Positions 16,298 through 26,422 of a stretch of 56,056 bases of DNA are shown here, piece after piece (positions within the stretch are counted from its first letter, which is position 1; the number at the start of each line of letters is the position of its first letter). Location: the NCBI GenBank assembly GCA_017399175.1, contig JAFQEE010000035.1:1-56056 (forward strand), given 5' to 3'. This DNA is from Clostridia bacterium (lineage in GTDB: Bacteria; Bacillota; Clostridia; Oscillospirales; Acutalibacteraceae). The translations under genes and the position numbers were made by a program. The notes beneath the pieces were generated by a model. The model worked only from the letters and a program-made list of their open reading frames with translations. It made no database searches and was not told the DNA's origin.

Positions 16298-17619
16298 ACT
16301 ACTTCTCCGGTCAATTCTCCGTCAATGACATTTATTACCTCAACTTCCACAATATCCCCATCATCAAGCTCAAATCCGCAAGTGAAATAAATCTGTGTGT
16401 CGATTTCAGGCGCATCCATATATGTTCTGCCGTAATATGCGTCTGAATATGAATCGTAACCCTCAACAATGGCAGAAAGTGTTTTACCGATAAGGCTTTC
16501 GTTAATCTCGTCAAGAATAACACTCTGTCGTTCATTTATGATGTCGGCACGCTCCTGACGAATTTCAACATCTATCATACCGTCAAGCTTTGCAGCAGGA
16601 GTCCCCTCTTCCTCCGAATATGCAAAGCAACCCATTCTTTCAAATCGCATTTCTTCAATAAACTCGCAAAGTTCATTAAATTCTTCTTGTGTTTCACCCG
16701 GAAAACCTGCAATAAATGTTGTGCGAATTGTAATTCCGTCAATCTTTTCACGGATTTTGTTAAGAAGTGCAGTAAGGCTTTCTCGGTCACCGTGACGATT
16801 CATTCTTTTAAGCACATTCTTATTACAATGCTGAAGCGGTATGTCCATATATTTTACAATTTTTTCGTTGTTTGCAATTTCATCGATAAGTGCATCGTCA
16901 ATTCTTTCGGGATAAAGGTACAAAAGTCTAATCCACTCAATACCGTCAATCAATGAAAGTGATTTAAGGAGTGGTACAAGTGCATTCTGTCCATATAAAT
17001 CTTCACCATATCGTGTTGTATCCTGTGCCACAACAACAAGTTCTTTTACACCTTCGTCAGCAAGTTTCTTTGCTTCTTTAAGTATGCTTTCACTTGGTCG
17101 GCTTCTGAATGGTCCGCGAATTGATGGAATTGCACAGTAGGTACAATGATTTGAACAACCCTCTGCAATTTTAAGATATGCTGAATATGGCGGAGTTGTG
17201 AGAATTCTGTCACCCTCGATTTTAAGGTCGGTTTTTGGTGGGAAAAGTTCAACCTTTTCACCATTTATAATTCTGTCACAAACCTCGCATATATCTTCAT
17301 TTGCACCGATACCGATTACAGCATCTGTTTCAGGAATTTCCTTAAAAATTTCTGCCTGATATCTTTCAGCAAGGCAACCTGTCACAAGGACTTTAAGGTC
17401 AGGACAATCCTCCTTATATGAAATCATATCAAGAATATTTTCGATTGATTCTTTTTTCGCATCTTCAATAAAACCGCAAGTATTGACAATGACCACATCT
17501 GCTTCGGCAGGGTCACTTACAATGTCAAATCCGTTATTTTGAAGTTTTGAAAGCATAATTTCGGCATCAACCTGATTTTTGGGACAACCCAAAGATATCA
17601 TACCAACTTTTTTAGTCAT
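16294..17619 (-). CDS. rimO: Ribosomal protein S12 methylthiotransferase RimO
   Basis: A radical SAM enzyme that methylthiolates an Asp of ribosomal protein S12. About 441 residues: an N-terminal UPF0004 domain starting MTKKVGMISLGCPKNQVDAE with three Cys for the auxiliary cluster (SLGCPKN, VNTCGF, VTGCLAE). The radical SAM motif is C-x3-C-x2-C in EGCSNHCTYCAIP, and a C-terminal TRAM domain follows. The SLGCPKN start favours RimO over MiaB. The ATG at 17619 has GAGGA upstream and overlaps the recX stop by eight bases; the longer frame to 17637 lacks this spacing. Confidence 0.95.
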   Translation of the reverse strand: MTKKVGMISLGCPKNQVDAEIMLSKLQNNGFDIVSDPAEADVVIVNTCGFIEDAKKESIENILDMISYKEDCPDLKVLVTGCLAERYQAEIFKEIPETDAVIGIGANEDICEVCDRIINGEKVELFPPKTDLKIEGDRILTTPPYSAYLKIAEGCSNHCTYCAIPSIRGPFRSRPSESILKEAKKLADEGVKELVVVAQDTTRYGEDLYGQNALVPLLKSLSLIDGIEWIRLLYLYPERIDDALIDEIANNEKIVKYMDIPLQHCNKNVLKRMNRHGDRESLTALLNKIREKIDGITIRTTFIAGFPGETQEEFNELCEFIEEMRFERMGCFAYSEEEGTPAAKLDGMIDVEIRQERADIINERQSVILDEINESLIGKTLSAIVEGYDSYSDAYYGRTYMDAPEIDTQIYFTCGFELDDGDIVEVEVINVIDGELTGEVV

Positions 17620-18238
17620 AATTTTCGTCCTCGTCAAATTCCGAAAGAGTATTCAAGGCAGATTTTATTTCCGAATAGGAATATCCAAGTCGCATAAGAC
17701 CGTCAATAGCTCTTTTTCTGCCTTTTTCATCATCCAATTTGTTTATGTATTTTTTCTTGATTACTAATATAATACGGTTTTCAGCATCATTGTCAAGAGA
17801 ATCAACGGTATTTTCAACAATTTCCCTCCCGATTCCACGAAATGACAATTCCTGTTTCACTCTTTTTAGGCTGTATTTTTTTCGCTGGAGCAGGTCATTT
17901 GCAAGAATTCTTGCGTATTCTTCATCATTGAGCAAGCGAAGTTCAAGAAGTCTTTCGCAGGCTTTTTCTGCAGAATTCTTGTCGTGACCTTTTTCGCAGA
18001 GTTTTTTTATGAGTTCTTTTACACCGTAAGGTCTTCGTGACAGTAAATCAAGGCCCTTGTTATAAGCACGACGAAAACTGACCGCGTCAAGCAACTCGGT
18101 CAGTTCTTCTTCATTAATTTCTTTTAAATTGCGATATTTTTCCGAATACCAGTAGTCACTGTCAACAGTGGCACGATATTCGTCGTCAACATAGATATGT
18201 ATCTTGTTGGCTTTTCCCTCTTTAACTGTCAGTTTCAT
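17612..18238 (-). CDS. recX: RecA regulator RecX
   Basis: A 208-residue, highly charged helical protein of the RecX family, which modulates RecA filaments. The family pattern of three-helix repeats is visible (RRPYGVKELIKKLCEKGHD, LNDEEYARILANDLL, RKKYSLKRVKQELSFRGIG). Firmicutes RecX is often longer, so this is a compact version with an N-terminal beta region. Its ATG overlaps the recA stop by one base (TAATG), and its stop overlaps the rimO start, so the operon is tightly coupled. It is presumably induced with recA through the LexA box. Confidence 0.93.
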   Translation of the reverse strand: MKLTVKEGKANKIHIYVDDEYRATVDSDYWYSEKYRNLKEINEEELTELLDAVSFRRAYNKGLDLLSRRPYGVKELIKKLCEKGHDKNSAEKACERLLELRLLNDEEYARILANDLLQRKKYSLKRVKQELSFRGIGREIVENTVDSLDNDAENRIILVIKKKYINKLDDEKGRKRAIDGLMRLGYSYSEIKSALNTLSEFDEDENYD

Positions 18239-19341
18239 TATTCGTCGTCATCAACTGCGATATCAAGTGTTGCACGGGCAGCCGCTCTTGTAGTTGGAAC
18301 TTTTACGATTTCAGGTTGTGACACAGGAGGAGTTGTTGGTTTCTTTGCACTTGCAATTTCCTGCATTTTTTCACGAATCTGCTTTTCAATTTCATTTGCG
18401 AGAACTTCGTCCTGTTTAAAGAGAAGTTTAACATTTTCTCTGCCCTGACCAAGACGCTGTTCACCGTAATAGAACCAAGCACCGCTCTTTTTAAGAATGT
18501 CGAATTTAACACCAAGGTCAACGATTTCGCCGATTTTTGAGATACCTTCGCCGTACATAATGTCGAATTCTGCCTCTTTAAACGGAGGAGCAACCTTATT
18601 CTTAACAATTTTTGCACGTGTTCTTGAACCGATAAACTCATTACCTGCACCCTTAAGCTGTTCTATACGACGAACATCAATTCGCATAGTTGTATAGAAT
18701 TTAAGGGCACGACCACCTGTTGTAACCTCAGGATTACCATAAACAACGCCAACTTTTTCACGAAGCTGGTTGATAAAGATAACAACTGTGTTTGACTTAT
18801 TGATTACACCTGTAAGCTTACGAAGTGCCTGTGACATAAGACGAGCGTGAAGACCAACGTGACTGTCACCCATATCACCCTCAATTTCAGCACGAGGAAC
18901 AAGGGCAGCAACAGAGTCAACGATAATTACATCAAGAGCACCTGAACGAGCAAGGGCTTCTGTAATTTCAAGTGCCTGTTCACCGTTATCAGGCTGAGAA
19001 ACAAGGAGTGAATTAACATCAACACCTAAATTCTGTGCATATTCAGGGTCAAGAGCATGCTCAGCATCGATAAAAGCAGCCTCACCGCCAAGTTTTTGTG
19101 CCTCAGCAACAACCTGTAAAGCAAGAGTTGTTTTACCTGAAGATTCAGGTCCGTAGATTTCAATAATTCTGCCTCTTGGAAGTCCTCCGATACCTGTTGC
19201 ATGGTCAAGTGAAATTGAACCTGTTGAAATTGCCTCCACATTAAGTGTATTATTTTCACCAAGACGCATAACAGCACCTTTACCGTGTTCTTTTTCTATC
19301 TGCAACAAAGCAGTTTCCAATGCCTTCTTTTTATCAGCCAT
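18238..19341 (-). CDS. recA: Recombinase RecA
   Basis: The strand-exchange ATPase and LexA co-protease. A 367-residue protein with Walker A GPESSGKT (about 66-73), the [11 protein letters not shown] and [14 protein letters not shown] (Walker B) segments, the loop-2 region [21 protein letters not shown], and an acidic C-terminus (DIAVDDDE). The ATG at 19341 is preferred over 19365 because GAGGTAA precedes it properly and the longer frame starts inside the LexA box. First gene of recA-recX-rimO-pgsA, with a strong promoter and an SOS box just upstream. Confidence 0.98.
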   Translation of the reverse strand: MADKKKALETALLQIEKEHGKGAVMRLGENNTLNVEAISTGSISLDHATGIGGLPRGRIIEIYGPESSGKTTLALQVVAEAQKLGGEAAFIDAEHALDPEYAQNLGVDVNSLLVSQPDNGEQALEITEALARSGALDVIIVDSVAALVPRAEIEGDMGDSHVGLHARLMSQALRKLTGVINKSNTVVIFINQLREKVGVVYGNPEVTTGGRALKFYTTMRIDVRRIEQLKGAGNEFIGSRTRAKIVKNKVAPPFKEAEFDIMYGEGISKIGEIVDLGVKFDILKKSGAWFYYGEQRLGQGRENVKLLFKQDEVLANEIEKQIREKMQEIASAKKPTTPPVSQPEIVKVPTTRAAARATLDIAVDDDE

Positions 19342-19358
19342 TTTAATTACCTCGCAAT

Positions 19359-19372
19359 CGTACAAATGTTCG
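19359..19372 (-). promoter_or_regulatory. LexA/SOS box of recA
   Basis: CGAACATTTGTACG on the minus strand matches the Firmicutes LexA consensus CGAAC-N4-GTTCG with one mismatch. It lies between the predicted transcription start and the recA ribosome-binding site. Confidence 0.75.
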
Positions 19373-19381
19373 TTTGAATGT

Positions 19382-19410
19382 ATTATATATTATTTATTTT
19401 CAAAATGCAA
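19382..19410 (-). promoter_or_regulatory. recA promoter
   Basis: TTGCAT (19405-19410) and TATAAT (19382-19387) with a 17-base spacer on the minus strand. Confidence 0.8.
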
Positions 19411-19452
19411 GTATTTTTCTGTATTTTATTAAAAATATTTTTCAAAAAACAC

Positions 19453-19481
19453 TTGCAAAATATAAAAGTTTCTGTTACAAT
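19453..19481 (+). promoter_or_regulatory. rpmB promoter
   Basis: TTGCAA and TACAAT with a 17-base spacer, about 55 bases before rpmB and divergent from the recA promoter. Confidence 0.75.
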
Positions 19482-19537
19482 ATCTCTCGTTGTAATTTGA
19501 TTATTTATATCCCCGTATACAAGGAGGTGCCTTTGAA

Positions 19538-19726
19538 ATGGCAAAATGCGAATATTGTGGTAAAGACGTAGCTTTCGGTATTAAGGTTTCTCACTCACAC
19601 AGACGTTCAAACAGAACATGGAAGCCAAACGTTAAGAGAGTTAAGGCAGTTGTAAACGGCTCTCCTAAGAGAGTTTATGCTTGCACTCGTTGCCTTCGCT
19701 CAGGTAAGGTTGAAAGAGCAGTTTAA
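19538..19726 (+). CDS. rpmB: 50S ribosomal protein L28
   Basis: A 62-residue basic ribosomal protein of normal length. The first CxxC (CEYC) and second CxxC (CTRC) form the zinc-ribbon version of L28, with the family segments SHSHRRSNRTWKPN and VKRVKAVVNG. AGGAGGT precedes the ATG. Monocistronic, with its own promoter and a strong terminator. Confidence 0.97.
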   Translation: MAKCEYCGKDVAFGIKVSHSHRRSNRTWKPNVKRVKAVVNGSPKRVYACTRCLRSGKVERAV

Positions 19727-19750
19727 TTCAAAGCTAATTCATGAAAATTA

Positions 19751-19777
19751 ACGGACATCATCTGATGTCCGTTTTTT
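19751..19777 (+). terminator. rpmB terminator
   Basis: ACGGACATCA and TGATGTCCGT form a perfect ten-base-pair stem with a two-base (effectively four-base) loop, followed by TTTTT. Confidence 0.9.
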
Positions 19778-19798
19778 CTTTGTATTAAATTAAATAAA

Positions 19799-19961
19799 GG
19801 TCATTCTGAGGAACGGAGTGACGAAGAATCTCTGTTGGTTAATATGTCACTTCGGTAGAGATTCTTCGCTTACGCTTAGAATGACAACTCCCTCAGTCAA
19901 CTTCGTTGACAGCTCCCTCAACGAGGGAGCGTAAGCAGGCGTGGAAGCCTGCCACTACGCG
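19799..19961. repeat. Mosaic repeat island 3
   Basis: Three modules in series: GTCATTCTGAG...AGAATGAC with the inner GAAGAATCTCTGTTGG/AGAGATTCTTCG arms; CTCCCTCAGTCAAC/GTTGACAGCTCCCTC; and GCAGGCGTGGAAGCCTGC ending CACTACGCG. The same order occurs at 23.6 kb. The gene-free gap 19778-20104 is otherwise empty apart from the next element. Confidence 0.85.
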
Positions 19962-20003
19962 AAATTTTATATAATATAAATTGTACATTCAAACAAACGA
20001 CAA

Positions 20004-20088
20004 CGGCGGAGGTGCGGGTGTCCGGCGGACACCTCTGCGAAGCAGAAGCACCGACCGAACCGGCAGGTGAGATACAAGACTCCGCCCT
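20004..20088. repeat. GC-rich palindromic repeat module
   Basis: Unusually GC-rich for this genome. It contains GGTGTCCGGCGGACACC, a CTGCGAAGCAG hairpin, and outer arms GGCGGA...TCCGCC. A related module (GGTGTCCGGTGGACACC) occurs at 50.1 kb. Confidence 0.75.
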
Positions 20089-20104
20089 ACTATTTATGTT
20101 TAAT

Positions 20105-21793
20105 TTATTCTTCCAAAACGGTGACTTCATCTTCTATGACTTGTTCATCTTCATAATAAGTGTCGTAATCATAATCATCGTAATACCAGCCTACTTCTGC
20201 TTTATTAAATGATTTTGTTGCGAAATATTCTGATAAGGTAAAGCCATAGGTTGCTTTATAGGTTGCACTATATGTCTTTGTTTCAGTTTCATCATAGGTT
20301 ACAACACTATCATCTACATACCAATCATAAAGCATATAAATAATTCGTTTTGATTCTTTTTCAATCGTTTCGTCACCACATACAGTAAGCTTATATATGT
20401 AAGGAATTGATGATTCAGAAAGACCTTCCAAAGTATATAAATCAATGCTTTCATGCATACCACTCAAATAAGCATTCACATTATAATGTGCTACTGTACG
20501 GTCAACACCACAAAGACAAAGCACCGTAAACAAGGACAATGCAATCACAACTGCATATTTCATTGTATCAAGTTCAGGATTAAAAACTCTTATTATGAAC
20601 GCTACAATCACAACAGCCGTTGCAATCATAAATACAGATGTAAAAAGTCGAAGTACTGTAAGACCATATTCACCAATGTACATTACCATTTTTGAAAGAG
20701 CTGTGACAATGAACAAAATTGTAAACACACTGATAAATGTCATTATCCCTTTAAGCATCAGATTCAGTTCACCATTATCGCGACGAACAGATTTCCATTG
20801 AATTCCACCCATAAGCACAAGATTTATAAATGCAATTGCTTCAGTTTCAAAAAAGCCCCGTCTTGCATATTGAGCAAAGCTGAATTCATATCCTGCAGGG
20901 AGTATTCCCGAAAAAGCACTGAAAAAATATGCTGTCTGTGAAAACATATACACAAGATAGACAAAAGCTATCATTCCAAGAAATGTTACTGCAAATGGTG
21001 ATTTTAAAGTTCTTGCTTTTTCAAAATTAATTGGTTTTGAATTCGTTTCATTCAACTCATATTTACACGAAATTGCAAAGGCTAATAAAAAGCCTGTCAA
21101 CACAACGGATATAATCAGTTTTAAAATTGTCATTCCAAGACTTTCTGCAATTTTACCGACCAAACCTTCAAACGCTGCATCCGCACTTGTAAGCAAAGGA
21201 ACAACAATAATCAGCACAGGTATAGCAGCTAAAAATGCTCCGCCAATTTGAATTGCTGTTTTATTTTTATCGTTTTTCAAAAGTGCTTTTATAGGTAATA
21301 AAATATTTTGAAAAGGTGTAACCACAACTGAACGAAGATATTTTATTGCACCTTCAATTGTATCCATTACCGTTTCATCAATAGTTGAAACCGCACACAT
21401 CGTTGTTGATGAAAAATATATCACAAATGCTAAAAATCTTGAAAGCGGGTCAATAGCATAAAGACTGAAAGTAACACTTGATAATATTGCCAATACAAGT
21501 GATGCAACTGAAATGAAAGTAAAATCACCATTTTTAAACATATATATGACCAATGTCACTACCAATGCAATTAAGCTTATGGTAAAGCCGATTGCCATTC
21601 CGCCAAAGAAACCAAAGAACACAACACAAAGTGACAACACAGCAAAAATGCCAAAGAAAATATAATCAACTTTTTGAAGTTCAATTTTCTTTTGTGGTTT
21701 AGGCGCAATAGGTTTTCCGTAAGGATTTACATAAGGATTCACATTTGCGACAGGTTGATTTGATAAATTTGTATTATTCTGAATATTATCCAT
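20105..21793 (-). CDS. DUF4173-family multipass membrane protein
   Basis: A 562-residue protein with an Asn/Pro-rich cytoplasmic N-terminus (about 1-45), roughly ten to twelve transmembrane helices, and an acidic soluble C-terminal tail of about 100 residues ending VIEDEVTVLEE. The segment ETEAIAFINLVLMGGIQW and the overall layout match DUF4173 (DUF4153-related) proteins of Firmicutes. No biochemical function is established. It ends a four-gene operon with DUF2975, a small Xre regulator and a short membrane protein. The ribosome-binding site AAGGAGG is strong. The acidic tail may bind cations or partner proteins, but that is a guess. Confidence 0.8.
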   Translation of the reverse strand: MDNIQNNTNLSNQPVANVNPYVNPYGKPIAPKPQKKIELQKVDYIFFGIFAVLSLCVVFFGFFGGMAIGFTISLIALVVTLVIYMFKNGDFTFISVASLVLAILSSVTFSLYAIDPLSRFLAFVIYFSSTTMCAVSTIDETVMDTIEGAIKYLRSVVVTPFQNILLPIKALLKNDKNKTAIQIGGAFLAAIPVLIIVVPLLTSADAAFEGLVGKIAESLGMTILKLIISVVLTGFLLAFAISCKYELNETNSKPINFEKARTLKSPFAVTFLGMIAFVYLVYMFSQTAYFFSAFSGILPAGYEFSFAQYARRGFFETEAIAFINLVLMGGIQWKSVRRDNGELNLMLKGIMTFISVFTILFIVTALSKMVMYIGEYGLTVLRLFTSVFMIATAVVIVAFIIRVFNPELDTMKYAVVIALSLFTVLCLCGVDRTVAHYNVNAYLSGMHESIDLYTLEGLSESSIPYIYKLTVCGDETIEKESKRIIYMLYDWYVDDSVVTYDETETKTYSATYKATYGFTLSEYFATKSFNKAEVGWYYDDYDYDTYYEDEQVIEDEVTVLEE

Positions 21794-21824
21794 GATTATA
21801 CCTCCTTGAAGTTACTAAAACTAA

Positions 21825-22202
21825 TCACAAAATATCTATTTCTCCTTTTTTACCGGTATAAGTAGTAGCAATAATCAAAATAGCACATATTAAAACAGTT
21901 GGAAATTCAAAAATAACAGGAATATTTCCAATTGCCAACAAAATCAAAGAAATCGTCGGTATTATTATAAATTTTCCGTTGTAAAAATGTGCCAAACTTG
22001 TAAACAATATAAGGGAAATAATAAGAATTAAAAATACAATAATAACAAACGCCACATTTACATTTACTTCAGCAACTAACATGCCGATAAAAACAAATGG
22101 TGATGAAAAGACATTTATAGTGATTGGCAGAAATTGAACAAATAAGTCTACACACATAATCAAATAATACAACATTACTATGACATAGACTACTCTTTTC
22201 AT
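21825..22202 (-). CDS. Small membrane protein, unrecognised
   Basis: A 125-residue, very hydrophobic protein with about four transmembrane segments, short loops and the tail TYTGKKGEIDIL. I do not recognise a family. AGGAGGAC precedes the ATG. It lies between the Xre regulator (two-base gap) and the DUF4173 gene and is clearly part of that operon. Likely a membrane partner of the DUF2975 or DUF4173 proteins. Confidence 0.65.
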   Translation of the reverse strand: MKRVVYVIVMLYYLIMCVDLFVQFLPITINVFSSPFVFIGMLVAEVNVNVAFVIIVFLILIISLILFTSLAHFYNGKFIIIPTISLILLAIGNIPVIFEFPTVLICAILIIATTYTGKKGEIDIL

Positions 22203-22204
22203 AA

Positions 22205-22411
22205 TCAGTCCTCCTCGTATTCCAAGATATCCCCCGGTTGACAGTTGAGTTCACGACAGATTGCTTCAAGTGTTGAAAATCTTACGGCTTTTGCTTTGCC
22301 TGTTTTAAGAATTGATAAATTTGCCTGTGTTATTCCTATGCGTTCAGCCAGTTCGCCCGAAGACATTTTGGCTTTTGCAAGTACCACATCAAGATTAACT
22401 TTAATTGCCAT
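22205..22411 (-). CDS. Short Xre-family regulator (YozG-like)
   Basis: A 68-residue protein that is almost entirely one helix-turn-helix: LAKAKMSSGELAERIGITQA, NLSILKTGKAKAVRFSTLEA and the end CQPGDILEYEED. These are features of YozG-like regulators that accompany DUF2975 membrane proteins in Firmicutes. It is ten bases downstream of the DUF2975 gene. It probably regulates its own operon, but no operator could be identified. Confidence 0.88.
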   Translation of the reverse strand: MAIKVNLDVVLAKAKMSSGELAERIGITQANLSILKTGKAKAVRFSTLEAICRELNCQPGDILEYEED

Positions 22412-22421
22412 TTTTATTACC

Positions 22422-22865
22422 TCATATTGTAAGTTCGTTTTCTTCTTTAAGTTTTATCGCTTCTTCAATTACATTACGGACAATTCGGATAATTAGTCCT
22501 ATGAAGAATGCTGAAATTGACACAAACACAAAAGCTACATATCTTAATGATGCAACAGCACTTACAATGCCCACATAAAGGCAAAGATATGAAAGAATGT
22601 TCAGGAATTTAACATTATCGTTTATAAACACTTTTTTATTGTTTATATTGAAAAGAATTTTGTAAAGCAATACTACTGCACCCCACCCTGCAGGGACTGC
22701 AAGATATGCCACAACGGTCATAAAGGTAACATCATTTTCGTGATTCAGAAATTCACAAAGAAATGGCACAAGCCAAGGAATGGAAAATGTGAGTCCTGCC
22801 ATTGCCAATGCAAACAGAGTTGTAAAAACAAGTGATAAAATGATAGATTTGTTTCCCGTTTTCAT
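22422..22865 (-). CDS. DUF2975 membrane protein
   Basis: A 147-residue protein with four transmembrane helices and a central charged loop (NNKKVFINDNVKFLN) typical of DUF2975, which is found next to YozG-like regulators. The function is unknown. First gene of the four-gene operon, behind AAGGAG and a TTGACA promoter. The conserved DUF2975-Xre pair suggests the membrane protein senses something and works with the regulator, but this is inference. Confidence 0.82.
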   Translation of the reverse strand: MKTGNKSIILSLVFTTLFALAMAGLTFSIPWLVPFLCEFLNHENDVTFMTVVAYLAVPAGWGAVVLLYKILFNINNKKVFINDNVKFLNILSYLCLYVGIVSAVASLRYVAFVFVSISAFFIGLIIRIVRNVIEEAIKLKEENELTI

Positions 22866-22899
22866 AAAAATTTCTCCTTAAAATTTATTTCTTGATTAT

Positions 22900-22928
22900 A
22901 AAATAGCACCATTTTTATCGATTGTCAA
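22900..22928 (-). promoter_or_regulatory. Promoter of the DUF2975-Xre operon
   Basis: TTGACA and TATTTT with a 17-base spacer on the minus strand, about 30 bases from the start codon. A TATAAT five bases downstream is an alternative -10 but is badly spaced. Confidence 0.6.
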
Positions 22929-22971
22929 TAAATTTTTATTGAAATACAGAAAATCATTAAAAACATTTAAA

Positions 22972-23180
22972 ACCCCTCAGTCTTTTTTACAAAAAGACAG
23001 CTCCCCTTTCAGGGGAGCCGAGAAAATCATTTTGCACTTTGCGTTTATTATCTTTTATCTATTAAATATTATCTGTTATCTGAAATTCGGGTCGTCGAGG
23101 ACGCCGACCACTACGAAAAATACCATATGTTATTAAAATGAATACTAAATCAATTACGAATTACGCATTAAGAATTACGA
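22972..23180. repeat. Mosaic repeat island 4
   Basis: Contains CCCCTCAGTCTTTTTTAC...AAAAAGACAGCTCCCCTTTCAGGGGAGCC, a TTGCACTTTGCGTTT run, a GTCGTCGAGGACGCCGACCACTACG segment, and ATTACGAATTACGCATT repeats. These recur at 23.7, 25.9 and 50.1 kb. This covers the gene-free gap 22929-23181. Confidence 0.8.
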
Positions 23181-23181
23181 A

Positions 23182-23565
23182 TTATTTACAACCGTGTTCG
23201 CCACAGGTATGACCTTCGCCGTGTTCGTGGTCGTGGTGGTCGCATTTTGCGTCCGGATTATAGTCGAGTTTTCCTACGAGGAAAGAAATAACTGCACTAT
23301 TGCAATCTCCTTTTACTCCGCCGTACCATTTGATTCCTGCTTCAGTTAAGGCATTCTGGGCACCGCCACCGATACCGCCACAGATGAGAACATCAACTCC
23401 GTTGTCCTTTAAAAAGCCTGACAACGCACCGTGACCACTGCCGTTTGTGTTTACTATCTGCATATTTACGATTTCATCATTCTGCACTTCGTAAATTTTG
23501 AATTTCTCTGTATGACCGAAATGCTGAAACACTTGTTCGTTTTCATATGTAACTGCGATTTTCAT
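23182..23565 (-). CDS. NifX/NifB-C-like iron-molybdenum cofactor family protein
   Basis: A 127-residue protein of the dinitrogenase iron-molybdenum cofactor biosynthesis superfamily (ribonuclease H-like fold): MKIAVTYENEQVFQHFGHTE, then GALSGFLKDNGVDVLICGGI and the GGGAQNAL segment. No nif genes are near, so it is one of the many stand-alone family members in anaerobes, probably handling an iron-sulfur or other metal cluster. The last 20 residues are a His/Cys tail (CDHHDHEHGEGHTCGEHGCK) that looks like a metal-binding site. AAGGAG precedes the ATG. Confidence 0.88.
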   Translation of the reverse strand: MKIAVTYENEQVFQHFGHTEKFKIYEVQNDEIVNMQIVNTNGSGHGALSGFLKDNGVDVLICGGIGGGAQNALTEAGIKWYGGVKGDCNSAVISFLVGKLDYNPDAKCDHHDHEHGEGHTCGEHGCK

Positions 23566-23628
23566 AATATCAACTCCTTTGGTTATGAGATAATTATATA
23601 CCCGATATAAGATAAAATCAACATTGAA

Positions 23629-23823
23629 AGAGATTCTTCGCTACGCTCAGAATGACAACTCCCTCAGTCACCTTACGGCGACAGCTCCCTCAAAGAGGGA
23701 GCGAGCAGGCATGGAAGCCTGCCACTACGCGACCCCTCAGTCTTTTTTTTCAAAAAAAGACAGCTCCCCTTTCAGGGGAGCCAAGAAAAATCATTCTGCA
23801 TTTTGCATTCAGCATTCTGCATT
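23629..23823. repeat. Mosaic repeat island 5
   Basis: Modules in order: half of the CATTCTGAG element (GAGATTCTTCGC...CTCAGAATGAC), CTCCCTCAGTCACC/GGCGACAGCTCCCTC, GCAGGCATGGAAGCCTGC...CTACGCG, the CCCCTCAGTC...GGGGAGCC element, and TGCATTTTGCATTCAGC runs ending at the groEL stop. Confidence 0.85.
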
Positions 23824-23826
23824 TAA

Positions 23827-25765
<1,939 letters not shown>

Positions 25766-25801
25766 TTTATGTTACCTCCTGAAAAGATTATAATTACAAA
25801 T

Positions 25802-25828
25802 TTAGCACTCTACCCTTTCGAGTGCTAA
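25802..25828 (-). promoter_or_regulatory. CIRCE element (HrcA operator)
   Basis: TTAGCACTC-N9-GAGTGCTAA, a perfect match to CIRCE, between the promoter and groES. It predicts HrcA repression; hrcA is not in the window. Confidence 0.97.
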
Positions 25829-25832
25829 TTAT

Positions 25833-25861
25833 ATTTTAGCCACTTTTTTCCAAATCGTCAA
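25833..25861 (-). promoter_or_regulatory. groESL promoter
   Basis: TTGACG and TAAAAT with a 17-base spacer on the minus strand, immediately upstream of CIRCE. Confidence 0.75.
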
Positions 25862-25909
25862 GGGGTTTATGTAAATTTAACAGAATTTTCATAATTTGTT
25901 TTTGTAGAA

Positions 25910-25955
25910 ACCCCTCAGTCTGCTTACGCAGACAGCTCCCCTTTCAGGGGAGCCA
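25910..25955. repeat. Mosaic repeat island 6
   Basis: A single CCCCTCAGTCTGC/GCAGACAGCTCCCC element closed by CTTTCAGGGGAGCC, between mazF and groES. Same family as the islands at 23.0 and 23.7 kb. Confidence 0.75.
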
Positions 25956-25976
25956 AGAATTATCGCTACTTTAAAT

Positions 25977-26321
25977 TTATATTAAACCAAAGCTGACGGT
26001 TAATGCTTTGTTGATTTTGTTCATATCAGCAACGGATAAGTTTCCCATTCTTTCTTTTAGTCGTTGTTTATCAATTGTTCGCACCTGTTCAAGAAGTACT
26101 ACGGAATCCTTACTGAGTCCACAGGTATCTCCGTTTACATTTATATGCGTCGGCATTCGTGATTTATCCTGCTGACTTGTAATTGCCGCTGCAATTACTG
26201 TAGGGCTATATTTATTGCCCACATCATTTTGCACTATAAGTACAGGACGGACTCCACCTTGCTCCGAGCCTACAACAGGACTTAAATCTGCGTAATATAT
26301 GTCCCCGCGTTTTACATTCAT
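25977..26321 (-). CDS. MazF/EndoA-type mRNA interferase (no antitoxin alongside)
   Basis: A 114-residue PemK/MazF-family endoribonuclease very close in pattern to Bacillus EndoA (NdoA): VKRGDIYYADLSPVVGSEQG, GVRPVLIVQNDVGNKYSPTV, DSVVLLEQVRTIDKQRL. Family members cleave mRNA at short sequences. The ATG at 26321 has GGAGTG upstream. In Bacillus the toxin gene follows alr and its antitoxin; here it follows a lipoprotein and nnr, and the 100 bases upstream contain no antitoxin-sized frame. The C-terminus (SFGLI) is a few residues shorter than EndoA. Either the antitoxin is elsewhere or the protein serves another purpose. Confidence 0.92.
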   Translation of the reverse strand: MNVKRGDIYYADLSPVVGSEQGGVRPVLIVQNDVGNKYSPTVIAAAITSQQDKSRMPTHINVNGDTCGLSKDSVVLLEQVRTIDKQRLKERMGNLSVADMNKINKALTVSFGLI

Positions 26322-26422
26322 TTTTCGTATCACTCCTTACACTTTTATTTTTACCTTGTAATTGCAAAAATAAACATTGAAGGCAAAAAAATCAGGGAGT
26401 AATACATACTATTCTTTAATTT

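Noticed and set aside
20012-20212. 66-codon plus-strand frame at the end of the DUF4173 gene
   Set aside because: It starts inside a GC-rich palindromic repeat and continues antisense to the acidic tail of the DUF4173 protein.
23182-23565. Nitrogen fixation locus based on the NifX-like and NifU-like genes
   Set aside because: No nifH, nifD or nifK in the window; both families are widespread in non-fixing anaerobes.
19799-23823. CRISPR array in the repeat-rich gaps
   Set aside because: The repeats are palindromic modules of different lengths without regular repeat-spacer alternation, and no cas genes are present.
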